A stretch of 64,000 nt of DNA from Flagellimonas meishanensis (GCF_019880545.1 NZ_JAINVW010000001.1:1178001-1242000), one strand, 5' to 3'; numbered from the stretch's first letter, positions 35,131 through 45,608 are shown. The notes: generated from the sequence alone by a model not told the origin. Translations and numbers: made by a program.

Positions 35131-38100
35131 TTGAAAAGAGGGGCAAAACCAATACTTAGATCGTCAAGATTTAGGCACTTTTTCTTTTTCATAAGTTTTC
35201 TTTTCACCACCATCTTGATGGGGCAGGAAACCAATGAGCAGGTCCAGGACTCGGTGAAAACCGGAGTTGAACTTGGACGCCTCATATTGGAAAACCCTGA
35301 CAGTATCATTGCCAAGTATACCTATGACCCCAAAACGGATCGCTATATCTACACTGAAAGTATTGGGGATTTCAACATCAACTATCCGGTAATTCTTACC
35401 CCCGAGCAATATTTTGAATTGGTCCGCAAGGAGCAGATGAAATCCTATTTCAAGAGCAAAATTGACGCTTTTACGGGCAGAAAGGAGGGTAGTGAAGAAG
35501 CCAGAAAGAATCTATTGCCCAATTTTTATGTCAACAGCAACTTTTTCGAATCCATTTTTGGCGGAAATACCATTGAGGTAATACCCCAGGGTTCAGTCGC
35601 AATGGATTTGGGGGTACTTTGGCAGAAGAACGACAATCCAGCGCTTTCCCCCAGGAACCGGACCAACCTATCGTTCGATTTTGACCAGAGGATCAGTTTG
35701 AGCCTGTTGGGAAAAGTTGGTGAACGTCTTCAGGTAACCGCCAATTATGATACCGAGGCCACCTTCGATTTTCAAAACCTGGTAAAATTGGATTATACGC
35801 CTACCGAGGATGACATACTCCGTAAAATTGAGATAGGTAATGTGAACATGCCACTGAACAGTTCCCTGATCACGGGGGCGCAGAGCCTGTTTGGTGTAAA
35901 GACCCAACTTCAGTTTGGAAAGACCTCCGTTACTGCCGTGTTTTCGGAACAGCGGTCCCAAAACAACACCGTGGTGGCCCAGGGCGGCGGCACCTTGAAC
36001 GAATTTGCATTGACCGCATTGGACTATGATGAGGACAAACACTTCTTTTTGGCACAATACTTTAGGGACAATTATGACCGGGCCCTTGCGGACTATCCGT
36101 TCATTCGGAGCCAGATACAGATCACGCGATTGGAGGTTTGGGTGACCAACAGGAACCAACAGACCCTAAACGTTAGGAATGTTGTGGCCATCCAGGATTT
36201 GGGGGAGGCACTGGAGGAGAAGACCCGAATTGGAAGAAACAACGGGGATCCTGCCGGATTTTTTAATCCCTCTGCCATTATTACCCAGCTTCCACAGAAC
36301 CAGGCCAACGATTATGACCCCAATCAAATTGGAACAGGAGCACTTACACAGGCCATACGCGATATCGCTACCGTTGAGTCTGGATTCAATATTCCAGGAT
36401 ACCCCGTGAACCAAGGATTCGATTATGCCATTCTGGAGAATGCCAGAAAATTGGAACAGGGCAGGGACTATCAGCTCAATACCCAATTGGGATACATTTC
36501 CCTGAACCAGCGGTTGAGCAACGATGAGGTATTGGGGGTGGCTTTCCAATATACTTTTAATGGCGAAGTGTTCCAAGTGGGGGAGTTTGCCAACGGCGGT
36601 GTGGATGCCACAACGGTGAGTGGCGGGGTGAATCCGATAGTCGAGAACAACACGCTCATCCTTAAAATGCTGAAGAGCAACATCACCAATGTGGATGATC
36701 CCATTTGGGATTTGATGATGAAGAACATTTATTCTACCGGAGCCTTTCAATTGGATCAGGAGGATTTCAAATTGAATATTTTATATTCAGACCCAACGCC
36801 CCGAAACTACATTACCCCGGTTGATCCCAATGCCGGATGGCCCAATGGGCTTGAGGATAGAATATTGCTGTCCGTTTTCAATTTAGACCGTTTGAATATT
36901 TACAACGACATTCAAGCGGGAGGCGACGGCTTTTTTGATTATGTGCCTGGCATTACCGTGGACCCGCAGTCTGGAAGAATCATCTTTACCAAGGTGGAAC
37001 CCTTTGGCGAGTTCCTTTTTGGACAACTCGGTGGAGGGGTGTACGATGTGGACAACGATCAAGGCTACAATGTGAACCAGCAGCGCTACGTGTTCCGAAA
37101 TATGTATGCCAAGACCAAGGCCGCCTCATTGCAGGATGCCGAAAAGAACAGGTTCCAAATAAAAGGGCGTTATAAATCGACCGGAAACAATGGTATTCCC
37201 ATAGGGGCGTTCAATGTGCCCCGGGGTTCGGTACGCGTTACGGCCGGTGGGAGGCAATTGCAGGAGGGCATCGATTATACCGTGAACTATCAGGCAGGGA
37301 CAGTTCAGATTTTGGATCCCAGTTTGGCCGCTTCCAATACCCCAATAAATATTTCTGTGGAAAACAATGCCGTCTTCGGACAGCAGACACGTAGGTTTAC
37401 CGGAATCAATGTGGAACACCGGTTCAATGAAAATTTTGTAATGGGAGGGACCATTCTAAATTTGAACGAACGACCGTTGACCCAAAAATCGAACTTTGGC
37501 GTGGAACCCGTGAACAATACAATTTTTGGTTTGAACGGGAACTTTAGCACCGAGATTCCCTTCCTGACACGACTAGCTAACAAGCTGCCCAATATTGACA
37601 CTGATGTACCATCCAACCTGTCGCTGCGGGGCGAGGTGGCCTTTTTGAAGCCCAATTCACCAAAGAATGCCGATTTTCAAGGAGAGACAACCACCTATTT
37701 GGACGATTTTGAAGGGGCGCAGGCCTTGATAGATATCCGTTCCTCATTGGGATGGACCTTGGCGAGTCCGCCGGTTGAGTTTTTGGAGGACCGGACCGAC
37801 ATCGACGTTGGATTTGAGCGCGCCAAAATGGCTTGGTACACCATCGACCCTATATTTTATACCAACCAGCGCCCGACCGGACTTTCAGACAATGACATTT
37901 CCCTAAACGCCACCCGTAGGGTGTTCATTGATGAAGTCTTCTCTGAAACCGATATTGCCCAGGGGCAGACACAGGTGCAGAGCACACTGGACGTTGTTTA
38001 TTATCCCAACCAAAAAGGACCATACAACGCCAACCCCAGCTTTGAAACCGAGACCCCTGACGATAAATGGGCCGGAATAATGCGCCCGATAAGCAGCACC

Positions 38101-41100
38101 AATTTTGAACAGTCCAACGTGGAATTTGTCCAATTCTGGGTCTTGGACCCCTATGTGGACGGACAGACCACCGATACGAATGCAGGAGAACTGGTGTTGA
38201 ACCTGGGGAATATTTCCGAGGATATTTTGAAGGATGGTAGGAAACAATATGAAAATGGTTTGCCCGCCAGCACAAACAATGAGATTCCCAGGACAACCAT
38301 TTGGGGGCAGGTGCCTTCCACGCAATCCTTGGTTTATGCCTTTGATGCCGATGAAACCAACAGAACCTTGCAAGATGTGGGGCTCGATGGTCTTGACGAT
38401 GCCGATGAACAGGCCATTTACAACGGTCCTGCAGATGACCCTGCTTTGGACAACTACCAATACTACCTAAACCGGGATGGTAGCATTTTAGAGCGCTATT
38501 TCGACTTCAACAACCCAGATGGAAACTCTCCTGTGGCGGTTACCAATACCAATCGGGGTTCCACGACCTTGCCCGACGTGGAGGACATTGACCGGGATTT
38601 GACCATGAACACGGTAAATAGCTACTACGAATATCGCATCCAGATCAGGCCCAATACCACCATTGATGATCAATATGTGACCGACATTAGGGAAGGCCTT
38701 ACCCCAACCTTGCCCAACGGAACCCAACTCAATAGACGTTGGATCCAGTATAAAATTCCGTTGAGCGATTTTACCGATGCCGTTGGTGGGATCACCGACT
38801 TTAGGTCCATCAGCTTTATGAGGATGTACCTCACAGGATTTACAGATGATGTTGTTCTGCGGTTTGCCACACTGGATTTGGTTCGGGGCGATTGGCGTAC
38901 CTATACCAATTCGTTGCAGCCCCCCGATGTGGACAATGATCCATCGGATGATGGAACCGTTGTGGATGTGAACACGGTCAATATCGAAGAGAACTTTGGA
39001 AGACAACCCATACCCTATGTATTGCCTCCCGGGGTGGTTCGTGAGCAATTGAACAACAACAATACCATCATCAGGCAGAACGAGCAATCACTGTCCTTTG
39101 TGGTTGAAAATTTGGAATCCCAGGATGCAAGAGGAGTTTTCAAAAATGTGAACATTGATGTCCGGCAGTACCAGCGCATCAAAATGTTCATGCATGCCGA
39201 AAAAATTCTGAACGGTGACTATTCCGACGATGATACACCTTTGGTGGGTTTTCTTCGAATTGGAACGGATTTTTCAGAGAACTTTTATCAAATTGAATTG
39301 CCCCTTCAGTTTACACCATTCAACGTGACGTCGGCCGATCAGATTTGGCCGGATGTAAATGAAATCGATATTGCCCTGAGTGATTTGAACAAGGTAAAAT
39401 CCAGAGGTATAGCCGAGCAGACCCTTAGCACCATCAATTATTATGAGATCATTGATGGCGAGGCAGTGCTCGTTGATGAATTTGCCCCTAGGACTTTGGG
39501 CAGGCTTCGAATTGGGATTCGGGGTAATCCTTCCCTGGGAAGTATCCGGGGTATGATGGTCGGGGTAAAGAACATTGATGATTTGCCCGCCCGTGGTGAA
39601 GTGTGGTTCAACGAGCTTCGCTTGGCCGGATTGGATAACAAGGGAGGCTGGGCCGCCATTGCCGCTTTGGATGCCAACATGGCCGATTTTGCCAATGTTA
39701 CCGCAACGGGAAGCAAGAGCACCTCTGGGTTTGGTTCCATAGATCAAATGCCCAATGAGCGATCTAGGGAAGATGCCATATCCTACGATGTGGTCACCAA
39801 TGTAAATGTGGGCCAGTTGTTTCCCAAAAAATGGAACCTGCAATTGCCGTTCAACTATGGCATATCCGAAACGCTGATCACCCCGGAGTTTGATCCCGTA
39901 TATGACGATTTAAAGCTTGATGACCTGATTGCAGCGGCTGATACACCGGAAAAAGCCGAAGACACTAGAAAGAGGGCAGAAGATTATACCAAGCGAACCA
40001 GTATTAATCTTATTGGAGTAAGAAAAAACAGAGGAGAGGAAGCCAAGGAAAATTTCTTCGATATAGAAAACTTTACGTTCAACTACAGTTACAACGAAAC
40101 CAATCACAGAGATTTTGAAGTGGCGGACCTTCGCGATCAAAATGTGAACACAGGTTTTGTGTACAACCATAACTTCAAGCCCGCTAGCGTGGCTCCTTTT
40201 GCCAAAAAAGATTCCCTGTTCATGAGCCGATACTGGCAATGGTTAAAAGAGCTGAACTTTAACGTGTTGCCCACCAGCCTATCGGTCAATGCCAATTATA
40301 ACAGATCTTTTAATCAACAAAAGTTTCGAGCAGTTGAAGGAGATAACAACGCTGACCTTTTAGATTTGCCCTTGCTACAGCAACGGAACTATCTCTTTAA
40401 CTGGCAATATGCTTTGAACTATAGTTTAAGCAGATCCTTGCGCCTGAACTTGACGACCTCCAACAACAATATTGTCCGTAACTATTTCAATGTTGATGAT
40501 GACCCCGATTCTGGAATTGACCAGGCTTTGGACCTTTGGGACGGCTTTTTTGATATCGGCGAGCCCAACAGGCATTCACAACAGATGCAATTGAACTACG
40601 AACTGCCCTTCAGTAAGTTTCCGTTCCTTAATTTCATCAATGCACAATATACCTACACCAGCAATTTTGACTGGCAACGGGGCGGAGATGCTCTCATTGA
40701 GGTGGCTGGAGAGGATATTAATACCATCCAGAATGCAAATACCCATAACATAACGGCAAACCTGGGCATGCAGCGTTTGTATGATTTTTTGGGATTAAAA
40801 AAACAAGACGGAAAAGTTACGGCTACCCAGGCTGCTGTCCGCAGGGACAAGGCTGGCAATCCGGCCAGCGATTCCAACGAAAAAACACCCAAAAAGACTG
40901 GTAAGGCGTTCAATACCGTGGTGGATATTGTTACCATGGTAAAAAGAGTAAATGTAAACTATAGTGAAAACAACGGTAAGGTGTTGCCTGGCTATACCCA
41001 GTCCATTGGTTTTATTGGCACGGCCCGTCCCACGCTGGGCTTCGTGTTTGGAAGTCAGGCCGATGTGCGGTTTGAAGCGGCCAGAAATGGTTGGTTGACC

Positions 41101-42258
41101 ACTTTTCCCGAGTTCAACTCCCAGTACATGCAGACCTCGAACAAGCAGCTGAACATTACGGCAACCGCACAGCCCACTCCCGATTTGACCATAGATTTGA
41201 CTGCTGACAGGCAAATATCGAATAGTTATCAGGAGAATTTTAGGGTTGAGGATCTTGACAATAATGGTCAATTGGACTATGTCAACCTATTGGGGAACAA
41301 TTTTGGCAATTTTAGCATTTCCACCATGATGATAGGGACCGTTTTCAACAAGAGTGATGAGTTCGATTCCGAAACTTTTGAGACCTTCAAGCAAAACCGG
41401 ATTACCATCGCCAACAGATTGGTGTCCGACCGTGGGGAGAGTCCGGGGACGTTGGATGAGGATGGATTTCCCCAGCGTTATGGGAAAACGCAGCAAGAGG
41501 TGCTCCTGCCCGCTTTCTTTGCCGCATATACGGGCCAGGATGTGAACCGGGTGAACTTGGATGCCTTCCGCGAGATTCCCATTCCCAATTGGAACATAAA
41601 ATATACTGGGCTGATGAAGAACAAATGGTTCCGAAAAAAATTCAAGCGCTTCTCTTTAAGCCATGGATATCGAGCTGCATATAGCATCAATTCGTTCCAA
41701 ACCAACCTAGAAAGGGAGAATACCGCTTTTGATCCCGAGACCGAAGACCGTCTTCCAGAAAATATCATCAATAATGTGGTGTTGACAGATCAGTTCAATC
41801 CACTGATGCGGGTTGATTTTGAAATGACCAACTCCTTCAGCTTTTTGGCCGAGGTGCGAACCGATAGAACACTCTCCTTGAGTTTTGATAACAACCTGTT
41901 GACGGAAATAAACGGAAAGGAATACACGCTCGGCTTGGGATATCGATTCAAGGACGTGAAGTTTGTGACCAATATCGGTGGCGAAAAAACTAGATTAAAG
42001 GGAGACTTGAACCTTAAGGCCGATCTATCCCTACGGGATAATATCACCATCATCCGCAATTTGGATATTGACAACAATCAGATTACTTCCGGTCAGCAAT
42101 TGATGTCCATTAAATTTACGGCCGACTATGCCCTCAGCAAAAATTTGAACGCACTTTTCTTTTATGATCATTCGTTCTCCGAATTCGCCGTGTCCACAGC
42201 TTTTCCGCAGACAACCATTAACACAGGGTTCACCTTGCGGTATAACTTTGGCAACTGA
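35131..42258 (+). CDS. sprA: gliding motility and type IX secretion translocon protein SprA
   Basis: The 2375-residue protein has the length and pattern of SprA: a signal peptide (about 1-31, ending Leu-Met-Gly-Gln) and then a chain of amphipathic strands with repeated outer-membrane segments to a C-terminal RYNFGN. SprA forms the very large single-chain barrel through which type IX cargo crosses the outer membrane. Start is a TTG, 5 bases after ruvA, because no ATG gives the signal peptide. No frameshift or internal stop. Sequence identity to any one region cannot be judged here, but size, context (ruvA-sprA-gcvH is a usual order in Flavobacteriia) and signal agree. Confidence 0.95.
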   Translation: MKRGAKPILRSSRFRHFFFFISFLFTTILMGQETNEQVQDSVKTGVELGRLILENPDSIIAKYTYDPKTDRYIYTESIGDFNINYPVILTPEQYFELVRKEQMKSYFKSKIDAFTGRKEGSEEARKNLLPNFYVNSNFFESIFGGNTIEVIPQGSVAMDLGVLWQKNDNPALSPRNRTNLSFDFDQRISLSLLGKVGERLQVTANYDTEATFDFQNLVKLDYTPTEDDILRKIEIGNVNMPLNSSLITGAQSLFGVKTQLQFGKTSVTAVFSEQRSQNNTVVAQGGGTLNEFALTALDYDEDKHFFLAQYFRDNYDRALADYPFIRSQIQITRLEVWVTNRNQQTLNVRNVVAIQDLGEALEEKTRIGRNNGDPAGFFNPSAIITQLPQNQANDYDPNQIGTGALTQAIRDIATVESGFNIPGYPVNQGFDYAILENARKLEQGRDYQLNTQLGYISLNQRLSNDEVLGVAFQYTFNGEVFQVGEFANGGVDATTVSGGVNPIVENNTLILKMLKSNITNVDDPIWDLMMKNIYSTGAFQLDQEDFKLNILYSDPTPRNYITPVDPNAGWPNGLEDRILLSVFNLDRLNIYNDIQAGGDGFFDYVPGITVDPQSGRIIFTKVEPFGEFLFGQLGGGVYDVDNDQGYNVNQQRYVFRNMYAKTKAASLQDAEKNRFQIKGRYKSTGNNGIPIGAFNVPRGSVRVTAGGRQLQEGIDYTVNYQAGTVQILDPSLAASNTPINISVENNAVFGQQTRRFTGINVEHRFNENFVMGGTILNLNERPLTQKSNFGVEPVNNTIFGLNGNFSTEIPFLTRLANKLPNIDTDVPSNLSLRGEVAFLKPNSPKNADFQGETTTYLDDFEGAQALIDIRSSLGWTLASPPVEFLEDRTDIDVGFERAKMAWYTIDPIFYTNQRPTGLSDNDISLNATRRVFIDEVFSETDIAQGQTQVQSTLDVVYYPNQKGPYNANPSFETETPDDKWAGIMRPISSTNFEQSNVEFVQFWVLDPYVDGQTTDTNAGELVLNLGNISEDILKDGRKQYENGLPASTNNEIPRTTIWGQVPSTQSLVYAFDADETNRTLQDVGLDGLDDADEQAIYNGPADDPALDNYQYYLNRDGSILERYFDFNNPDGNSPVAVTNTNRGSTTLPDVEDIDRDLTMNTVNSYYEYRIQIRPNTTIDDQYVTDIREGLTPTLPNGTQLNRRWIQYKIPLSDFTDAVGGITDFRSISFMRMYLTGFTDDVVLRFATLDLVRGDWRTYTNSLQPPDVDNDPSDDGTVVDVNTVNIEENFGRQPIPYVLPPGVVREQLNNNNTIIRQNEQSLSFVVENLESQDARGVFKNVNIDVRQYQRIKMFMHAEKILNGDYSDDDTPLVGFLRIGTDFSENFYQIELPLQFTPFNVTSADQIWPDVNEIDIALSDLNKVKSRGIAEQTLSTINYYEIIDGEAVLVDEFAPRTLGRLRIGIRGNPSLGSIRGMMVGVKNIDDLPARGEVWFNELRLAGLDNKGGWAAIAALDANMADFANVTATGSKSTSGFGSIDQMPNERSREDAISYDVVTNVNVGQLFPKKWNLQLPFNYGISETLITPEFDPVYDDLKLDDLIAAADTPEKAEDTRKRAEDYTKRTSINLIGVRKNRGEEAKENFFDIENFTFNYSYNETNHRDFEVADLRDQNVNTGFVYNHNFKPASVAPFAKKDSLFMSRYWQWLKELNFNVLPTSLSVNANYNRSFNQQKFRAVEGDNNADLLDLPLLQQRNYLFNWQYALNYSLSRSLRLNLTTSNNNIVRNYFNVDDDPDSGIDQALDLWDGFFDIGEPNRHSQQMQLNYELPFSKFPFLNFINAQYTYTSNFDWQRGGDALIEVAGEDINTIQNANTHNITANLGMQRLYDFLGLKKQDGKVTATQAAVRRDKAGNPASDSNEKTPKKTGKAFNTVVDIVTMVKRVNVNYSENNGKVLPGYTQSIGFIGTARPTLGFVFGSQADVRFEAARNGWLTTFPEFNSQYMQTSNKQLNITATAQPTPDLTIDLTADRQISNSYQENFRVEDLDNNGQLDYVNLLGNNFGNFSISTMMIGTVFNKSDEFDSETFETFKQNRITIANRLVSDRGESPGTLDEDGFPQRYGKTQQEVLLPAFFAAYTGQDVNRVNLDAFREIPIPNWNIKYTGLMKNKWFRKKFKRFSLSHGYRAAYSINSFQTNLERENTAFDPETEDRLPENIINNVVLTDQFNPLMRVDFEMTNSFSFLAEVRTDRTLSLSFDNNLLTEINGKEYTLGLGYRFKDVKFVTNIGGEKTRLKGDLNLKADLSLRDNITIIRNLDIDNNQITSGQQLMSIKFTADYALSKNLNALFFYDHSFSEFAVSTAFPQTTINTGFTLRYNFGN

Positions 42259-42303
42259 TCCCTTTAAGTTGTCTCCCTTTGGTGAATTTTGTAGCCAAGT
42301 TTG

Positions 42304-42335
42304 TTTGAAAACCTATCCATGATCCGTTACATTTG
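42304..42335 (+). promoter_or_regulatory. promoter of gcvH-vanZ
   Basis: TTTG (42304-42307) and TACATTTG (42328-42335) are separated by 20 bases, matching both parts of the Bacteroidota consensus. The gcvH ATG is 27 bases downstream. Confidence 0.8.
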
Positions 42336-42362
42336 TTCATTGACTAATTCAAACTTAATGGA

Positions 42363-42743
42363 ATGAACATACCATCAGATTTAAAGTACACCAAGGACCA
42401 CGAATGGGTAAAGATTGACGGCGACATTGCCACCGTGGGCATTACGGATTTTGCCCAAGGAGAATTGGGGGATATTGTCTATGTGGAGGTCGAGACCGTG
42501 GACGAAACCTTGGACAAAGAAGAAGTTTTTGGCACCGTGGAGGCAGTGAAAACAGTTTCGGATCTTTTCTTGCCACTAAGTGGGGAAATTATCGAGTTTA
42601 ATGAAACACTTGAGGACGAGCCCGAAAAAGTAAATTCCGATCCGTATGGCGAGGGTTGGATGATCAAAATAAAAATCAGTGATGCCTCCGAAGTTGAGGA
42701 CCTAATGAGCGATGAAGACTACAAAGCATTGATAGGTGCTTAA
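42363..42743 (+). CDS. gcvH: glycine cleavage system H protein
   Basis: The 126-residue protein is the lipoyl carrier of the glycine cleavage system. Family segments are KYTKDHEWV (8-16), [16 protein letters not shown] (27-42) and the lipoylation site [12 protein letters not shown] with Lys63. The other subunits (P, T, L) are not in the window. Its last codons overlap the GTG start of the VanZ-like gene. Confidence 0.97.
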   Translation: MNIPSDLKYTKDHEWVKIDGDIATVGITDFAQGELGDIVYVEVETVDETLDKEEVFGTVEAVKTVSDLFLPLSGEIIEFNETLEDEPEKVNSDPYGEGWMIKIKISDASEVEDLMSDEDYKALIGA

Positions 42744-43143
42744 AAAATATGTCTTTACATTTTTGTTTATAAGCTGGGTGCTGCTGATTACGGTCCTCAG
42801 CTTATTTTCTTTTTCTGGGATGGAGCTGGATGCAGGAAAATTGGATATCCCCTATGCCGACAAGATTACCCATTTCATATTCTATCTAATGTTCTCGGTC
42901 CTGGGATGTCTCTTTGTCCGTGAGCAGACCAAAGGAGATTGGACCCTTCAAAAGACAACATGGTATATGGTCAGCTTTGCCATTGCGTATGGCATATTAA
43001 TTGAGGTCCTACAATATACCCTAACGGAAGATCGTATGGCCGAAATGGGGGATGTTCTGGCAAATACCATTGGCGCAATCGCAGGAATAGGGTCAATTCG
43101 ATGGTATTTTTCCAAAGAAAGGCAGTTAAAATGGAAAATTTAA
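42736..43143 (+). CDS. VanZ-like membrane protein
   Basis: The 135-residue protein has four predicted helices and the VanZ-like pattern: an N-terminal hydrophobic helix, [16 protein letters not shown], and a C-terminal [13 protein letters not shown] segment. VanZ-like proteins give low-level teicoplanin resistance in enterococci, but their function in Bacteroidota is unknown. The start is a GTG inside the end of gcvH, an 8-base overlap, so translation is probably coupled. Confidence 0.85.
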   Translation: MLKKYVFTFLFISWVLLITVLSLFSFSGMELDAGKLDIPYADKITHFIFYLMFSVLGCLFVREQTKGDWTLQKTTWYMVSFAIAYGILIEVLQYTLTEDRMAEMGDVLANTIGAIAGIGSIRWYFSKERQLKWKI

Positions 43144-43195
43144 TTGTTTATTTAGGCAATTAATAATTAAATTAGCAAACACTAAAAGTTAAGAA

Positions 43196-43900
43196 ATGGA
43201 ACTAAAGAAGAATCCAAAAGCGGATGTTGGAAAAAACAGCACCCTATATTTCGTTATAGGTCTGGCCGCTGTCATGGGCGTTGTTTATGGTGCCATGGAG
43301 TGGAAAAAATATGATAGGGGGAATGATTACGACATCGCTTTGAATGTTGAAGATCAATTGGATGAGGAAGTGCCGATGACCGAGCAGATAAAAACACCAC
43401 CACCGCCACCTCCACCGGCCGCTCCCGAGGTAATCGAGGTTGTTGAGGATGAAGAGGAAGTGGAGGAAACCGTTATTGAATCCACCGAAACCAGTCAGGA
43501 AGAGGAAGTTGTGGAAGTGGAAGATGTTGAGGTCGATGAAGTGGAAGAGGATATTTCCGTTCCATTTGCGGTTATTGAAGACGTTCCTGTGTTCCCTGGA
43601 TGTGAGGGGGCAAGTGATAAAAAGGCCTGTTTTCAGGACATGATGCAGCAGCACATCCGTAAAAATTTCCGTTATCCCGAAATTGCCCAGGAAATGGGAG
43701 TTCAAGGAAGGGTGAACGTAATCTTTGTTATTCAGAAAGATGGAAGCATAGGAAACATCAGGATGCGTGGCCCGGACAAAAACTTGGAGGCCGAAGCATT
43801 GCGCATCATCCAAAAATTACCCAAAATGACCCCTGGGAAGCAACGGGGTAGAGCGGTGAAAGTACCTTTTAGTATTCCGATTACCTTTAAACTGCAATAA
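43196..43900 (+). CDS. TonB-family energy transducer with an acidic linker
   Basis: The 234-residue protein has a single N-terminal membrane helix (about 17-34), a seven-proline stretch (68-74), a strongly acidic linker (78-119) and a C-terminal TonB domain with YPEIAQEMGVQGRVNVIFVIQ. Cys136 and Cys145 flank the start of the TonB domain (PGC and KKAC), a Bacteroidota-type feature. It transmits the energy of the proton gradient to outer-membrane receptors. ExbB/ExbD are not in the window. Two terminator hairpins follow. Confidence 0.92.
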   Translation: MELKKNPKADVGKNSTLYFVIGLAAVMGVVYGAMEWKKYDRGNDYDIALNVEDQLDEEVPMTEQIKTPPPPPPPAAPEVIEVVEDEEEVEETVIESTETSQEEEVVEVEDVEVDEVEEDISVPFAVIEDVPVFPGCEGASDKKACFQDMMQQHIRKNFRYPEIAQEMGVQGRVNVIFVIQKDGSIGNIRMRGPDKNLEAEALRIIQKLPKMTPGKQRGRAVKVPFSIPITFKLQ

Positions 43901-43910
43901 AATATTGGTG

Positions 43911-43965
43911 TTCCCGCTGCGGCGGGAATCTGAAAAAGCCCTGATGTAACTGTCAGGGCTTTTTT
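43911..43965 (+). terminator. double hairpin terminator after tonB
   Basis: A small hairpin TTCCCGC/GCGGGAA (43911-43928) is followed by a stronger one, AAAAAGCCCTGA and TCAGGGCTTTTTT (43933-43965). The second is a classical intrinsic terminator. Confidence 0.88.
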
Positions 43966-44013
43966 GTTTTGTCCAAAATGATTGTTTGCAGACCAATATA
44001 AACATCAACAAGG

Positions 44014-44044
44014 TTGGAAAAAATGGTAGCTGACCCTATCTTTG
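44014..44044 (+). promoter_or_regulatory. promoter of the ctaB oxidase-assembly cluster
   Basis: TTG (44014-44016) and TATCTTTG (44037-44044) are separated by 20 bases. This promoter overlaps what would be the first codons of a longer ctaB frame, and it favours the ATG at 44065. Confidence 0.65.
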
Positions 44045-44064
44045 CCAGCCAATTACCTTTGTGG

Positions 44065-44967
44065 ATGAAATCTGCCGTAGGCTCTGTAAAAAACAATTCC
44101 ATATCCTTGATCTTTTCAGAATTCAAGGAAATAACCAAAGCGAAGCTGGCCGTCAGTGTCGTCTTCTCATCCATTGCCGGGTATTTTTTGGGAGCCTATC
44201 AAGTAGACCTTTTTTCCATTGCCCTGCTTGCTTTTGGGGGATATTGTATGGTCGGGGCCTCCAATGCCTATAACCAAGTCATTGAAAAAGACTTGGATGC
44301 GTTGATGAAGCGCACCAGAAATCGCCCCATTCCATCGGGACGGATGACGGTAAGGACGGCCATGGGCATTGCCATTGCACTTACCATATTGGGCATAGTT
44401 TCCCTATATATTTTAAGCCCAAAAACTGCCATGTTCGGGGCCATTTCCATTTTCTTGTATACCAGTGTGTATACCCCATTAAAGACAAAGACCCCCCTTT
44501 CGGTCTTTGTTGGTGCATTTCCCGGTGCCATACCCTTTATGCTTGGCTGGGTGGCCGCCACCGACGATTTTGGTATTGAACCCGGAACCTTGTTCATGAT
44601 TCAGTTTTTTTGGCAATTTCCGCATTTTTGGGCCTTGGGATGGATGTTGCATGATGATTATAAAAAAGGGGGCTTCAAAATGCTTCCCACCGGGAAAAGG
44701 GATGCTGGGACAGCCTTCCAGATCATTTTGTATACCATTTGGATGATTGTCATCTCCGTGGTTCCGGCATTCGGTATTACGGGAAGACTGCATTTATCCA
44801 TCCCCGCGGCGATAATTGTGCTGTTGTCTGGACTGGTCATGCTCTTTTTCGCATTGCGGCTCTACCAGATCAGGGACAACACCTCGGCAAGAAGATTGAT
44901 GCTGGCCAGTGTTACCTACATTTCACTGATTCAAATAATTTATGTTATTGATAAATTTATAAGTTAA
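44065..44967 (+). CDS. ctaB: protoheme IX farnesyltransferase (heme O synthase)
   Basis: The 300-residue membrane protein has about nine helices and the UbiA-type prenyltransferase motifs, NAYNQVIEKDLDALMKRTRNRP (67-88) and a second aspartate loop later. It attaches a farnesyl group to protoheme, the first step toward heme A for the aa3 oxidase. The frame extends 17 codons further upstream, but those codons cover the -33 and -7 elements. It is the first gene of a cluster with the small oxidase subunits; the gap to the next gene is 3 bases. Confidence 0.95.
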   Translation: MKSAVGSVKNNSISLIFSEFKEITKAKLAVSVVFSSIAGYFLGAYQVDLFSIALLAFGGYCMVGASNAYNQVIEKDLDALMKRTRNRPIPSGRMTVRTAMGIAIALTILGIVSLYILSPKTAMFGAISIFLYTSVYTPLKTKTPLSVFVGAFPGAIPFMLGWVAATDDFGIEPGTLFMIQFFWQFPHFWALGWMLHDDYKKGGFKMLPTGKRDAGTAFQIILYTIWMIVISVVPAFGITGRLHLSIPAAIIVLLSGLVMLFFALRLYQIRDNTSARRLMLASVTYISLIQIIYVIDKFIS

Positions 44968-44970
44968 AAA

Positions 44971-45552
44971 ATGGATTTGACCCAGGGAACCATAGAGGAA
45001 AAGAACAAAAGGGCGAAAAAAATGATGCTCTGGTTCGGCATTGCCAGTTTGATCATGGGATTTGCCGGGTGGACCAGTGCCTACATCGTTAGCAGCAAGC
45101 GCGAGGATTGGGTCAGTGACCTGGAATTGCCCCAAGCCTTTTTTATAAGTACACTGGTAATTGCATTGAGTAGTTTAACCTATATTTTGGCCAAACGCTC
45201 CGTGTCAAGGAACTCGCAGAAGCAGGCCACATTATTTTTGTTGGTCACGTTGGCCCTGGGAGCCACCTTCATTATATTGCAGTTTAAGGGCTTCTCCCAA
45301 ATGCTGGCAAACGGATATTATTTTACCGGGCCGACCAGCAATATTAAAATGTCCTATGTGTTCTTGATTGCCGCCGTGCACATAGTGCACCTCGTTGCAG
45401 GAATCATTTCATTGTTGGTCGTGCTGGTACAGCAAATGCGTGGTAAATATGTCAAGGGCAATATGTTGGGACTGGAATTGGGGGCGACCTTCTGGCACTT
45501 TTTGGATTTTTTGTGGGTCTATTTGATACTATTTATGTATTTCGTGAAGTAA
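44971..45552 (+). CDS. cytochrome c oxidase subunit III-like protein (first copy)
   Basis: The 193-residue protein has five predicted helices and the subunit III pattern, with a late HIVHLVAG helix and the final FWHFLDFLWVYLILFMYF. It is translationally coupled to ctaB. A second subunit III follows after 93 bases. The two differ in length and sequence, so they are not recent duplicates. In Bacteroidota both are thought to be part of one oxidase. Confidence 0.92.
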   Translation: MDLTQGTIEEKNKRAKKMMLWFGIASLIMGFAGWTSAYIVSSKREDWVSDLELPQAFFISTLVIALSSLTYILAKRSVSRNSQKQATLFLLVTLALGATFIILQFKGFSQMLANGYYFTGPTSNIKMSYVFLIAAVHIVHLVAGIISLLVVLVQQMRGKYVKGNMLGLELGATFWHFLDFLWVYLILFMYFVK

Positions 45553-45608
45553 AATCGGGAAGAAGCACTTTTCATTGAAGATTATCTTTTCGAATTAGTC
45601 AAAAGGTG

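Noticed and set aside
43415..43560. GAA/GAG-rich stretch in tonB considered as a simple repeat
   Set aside because: It is coding and encodes the acidic linker; codons vary and there is no regular repeat unit.
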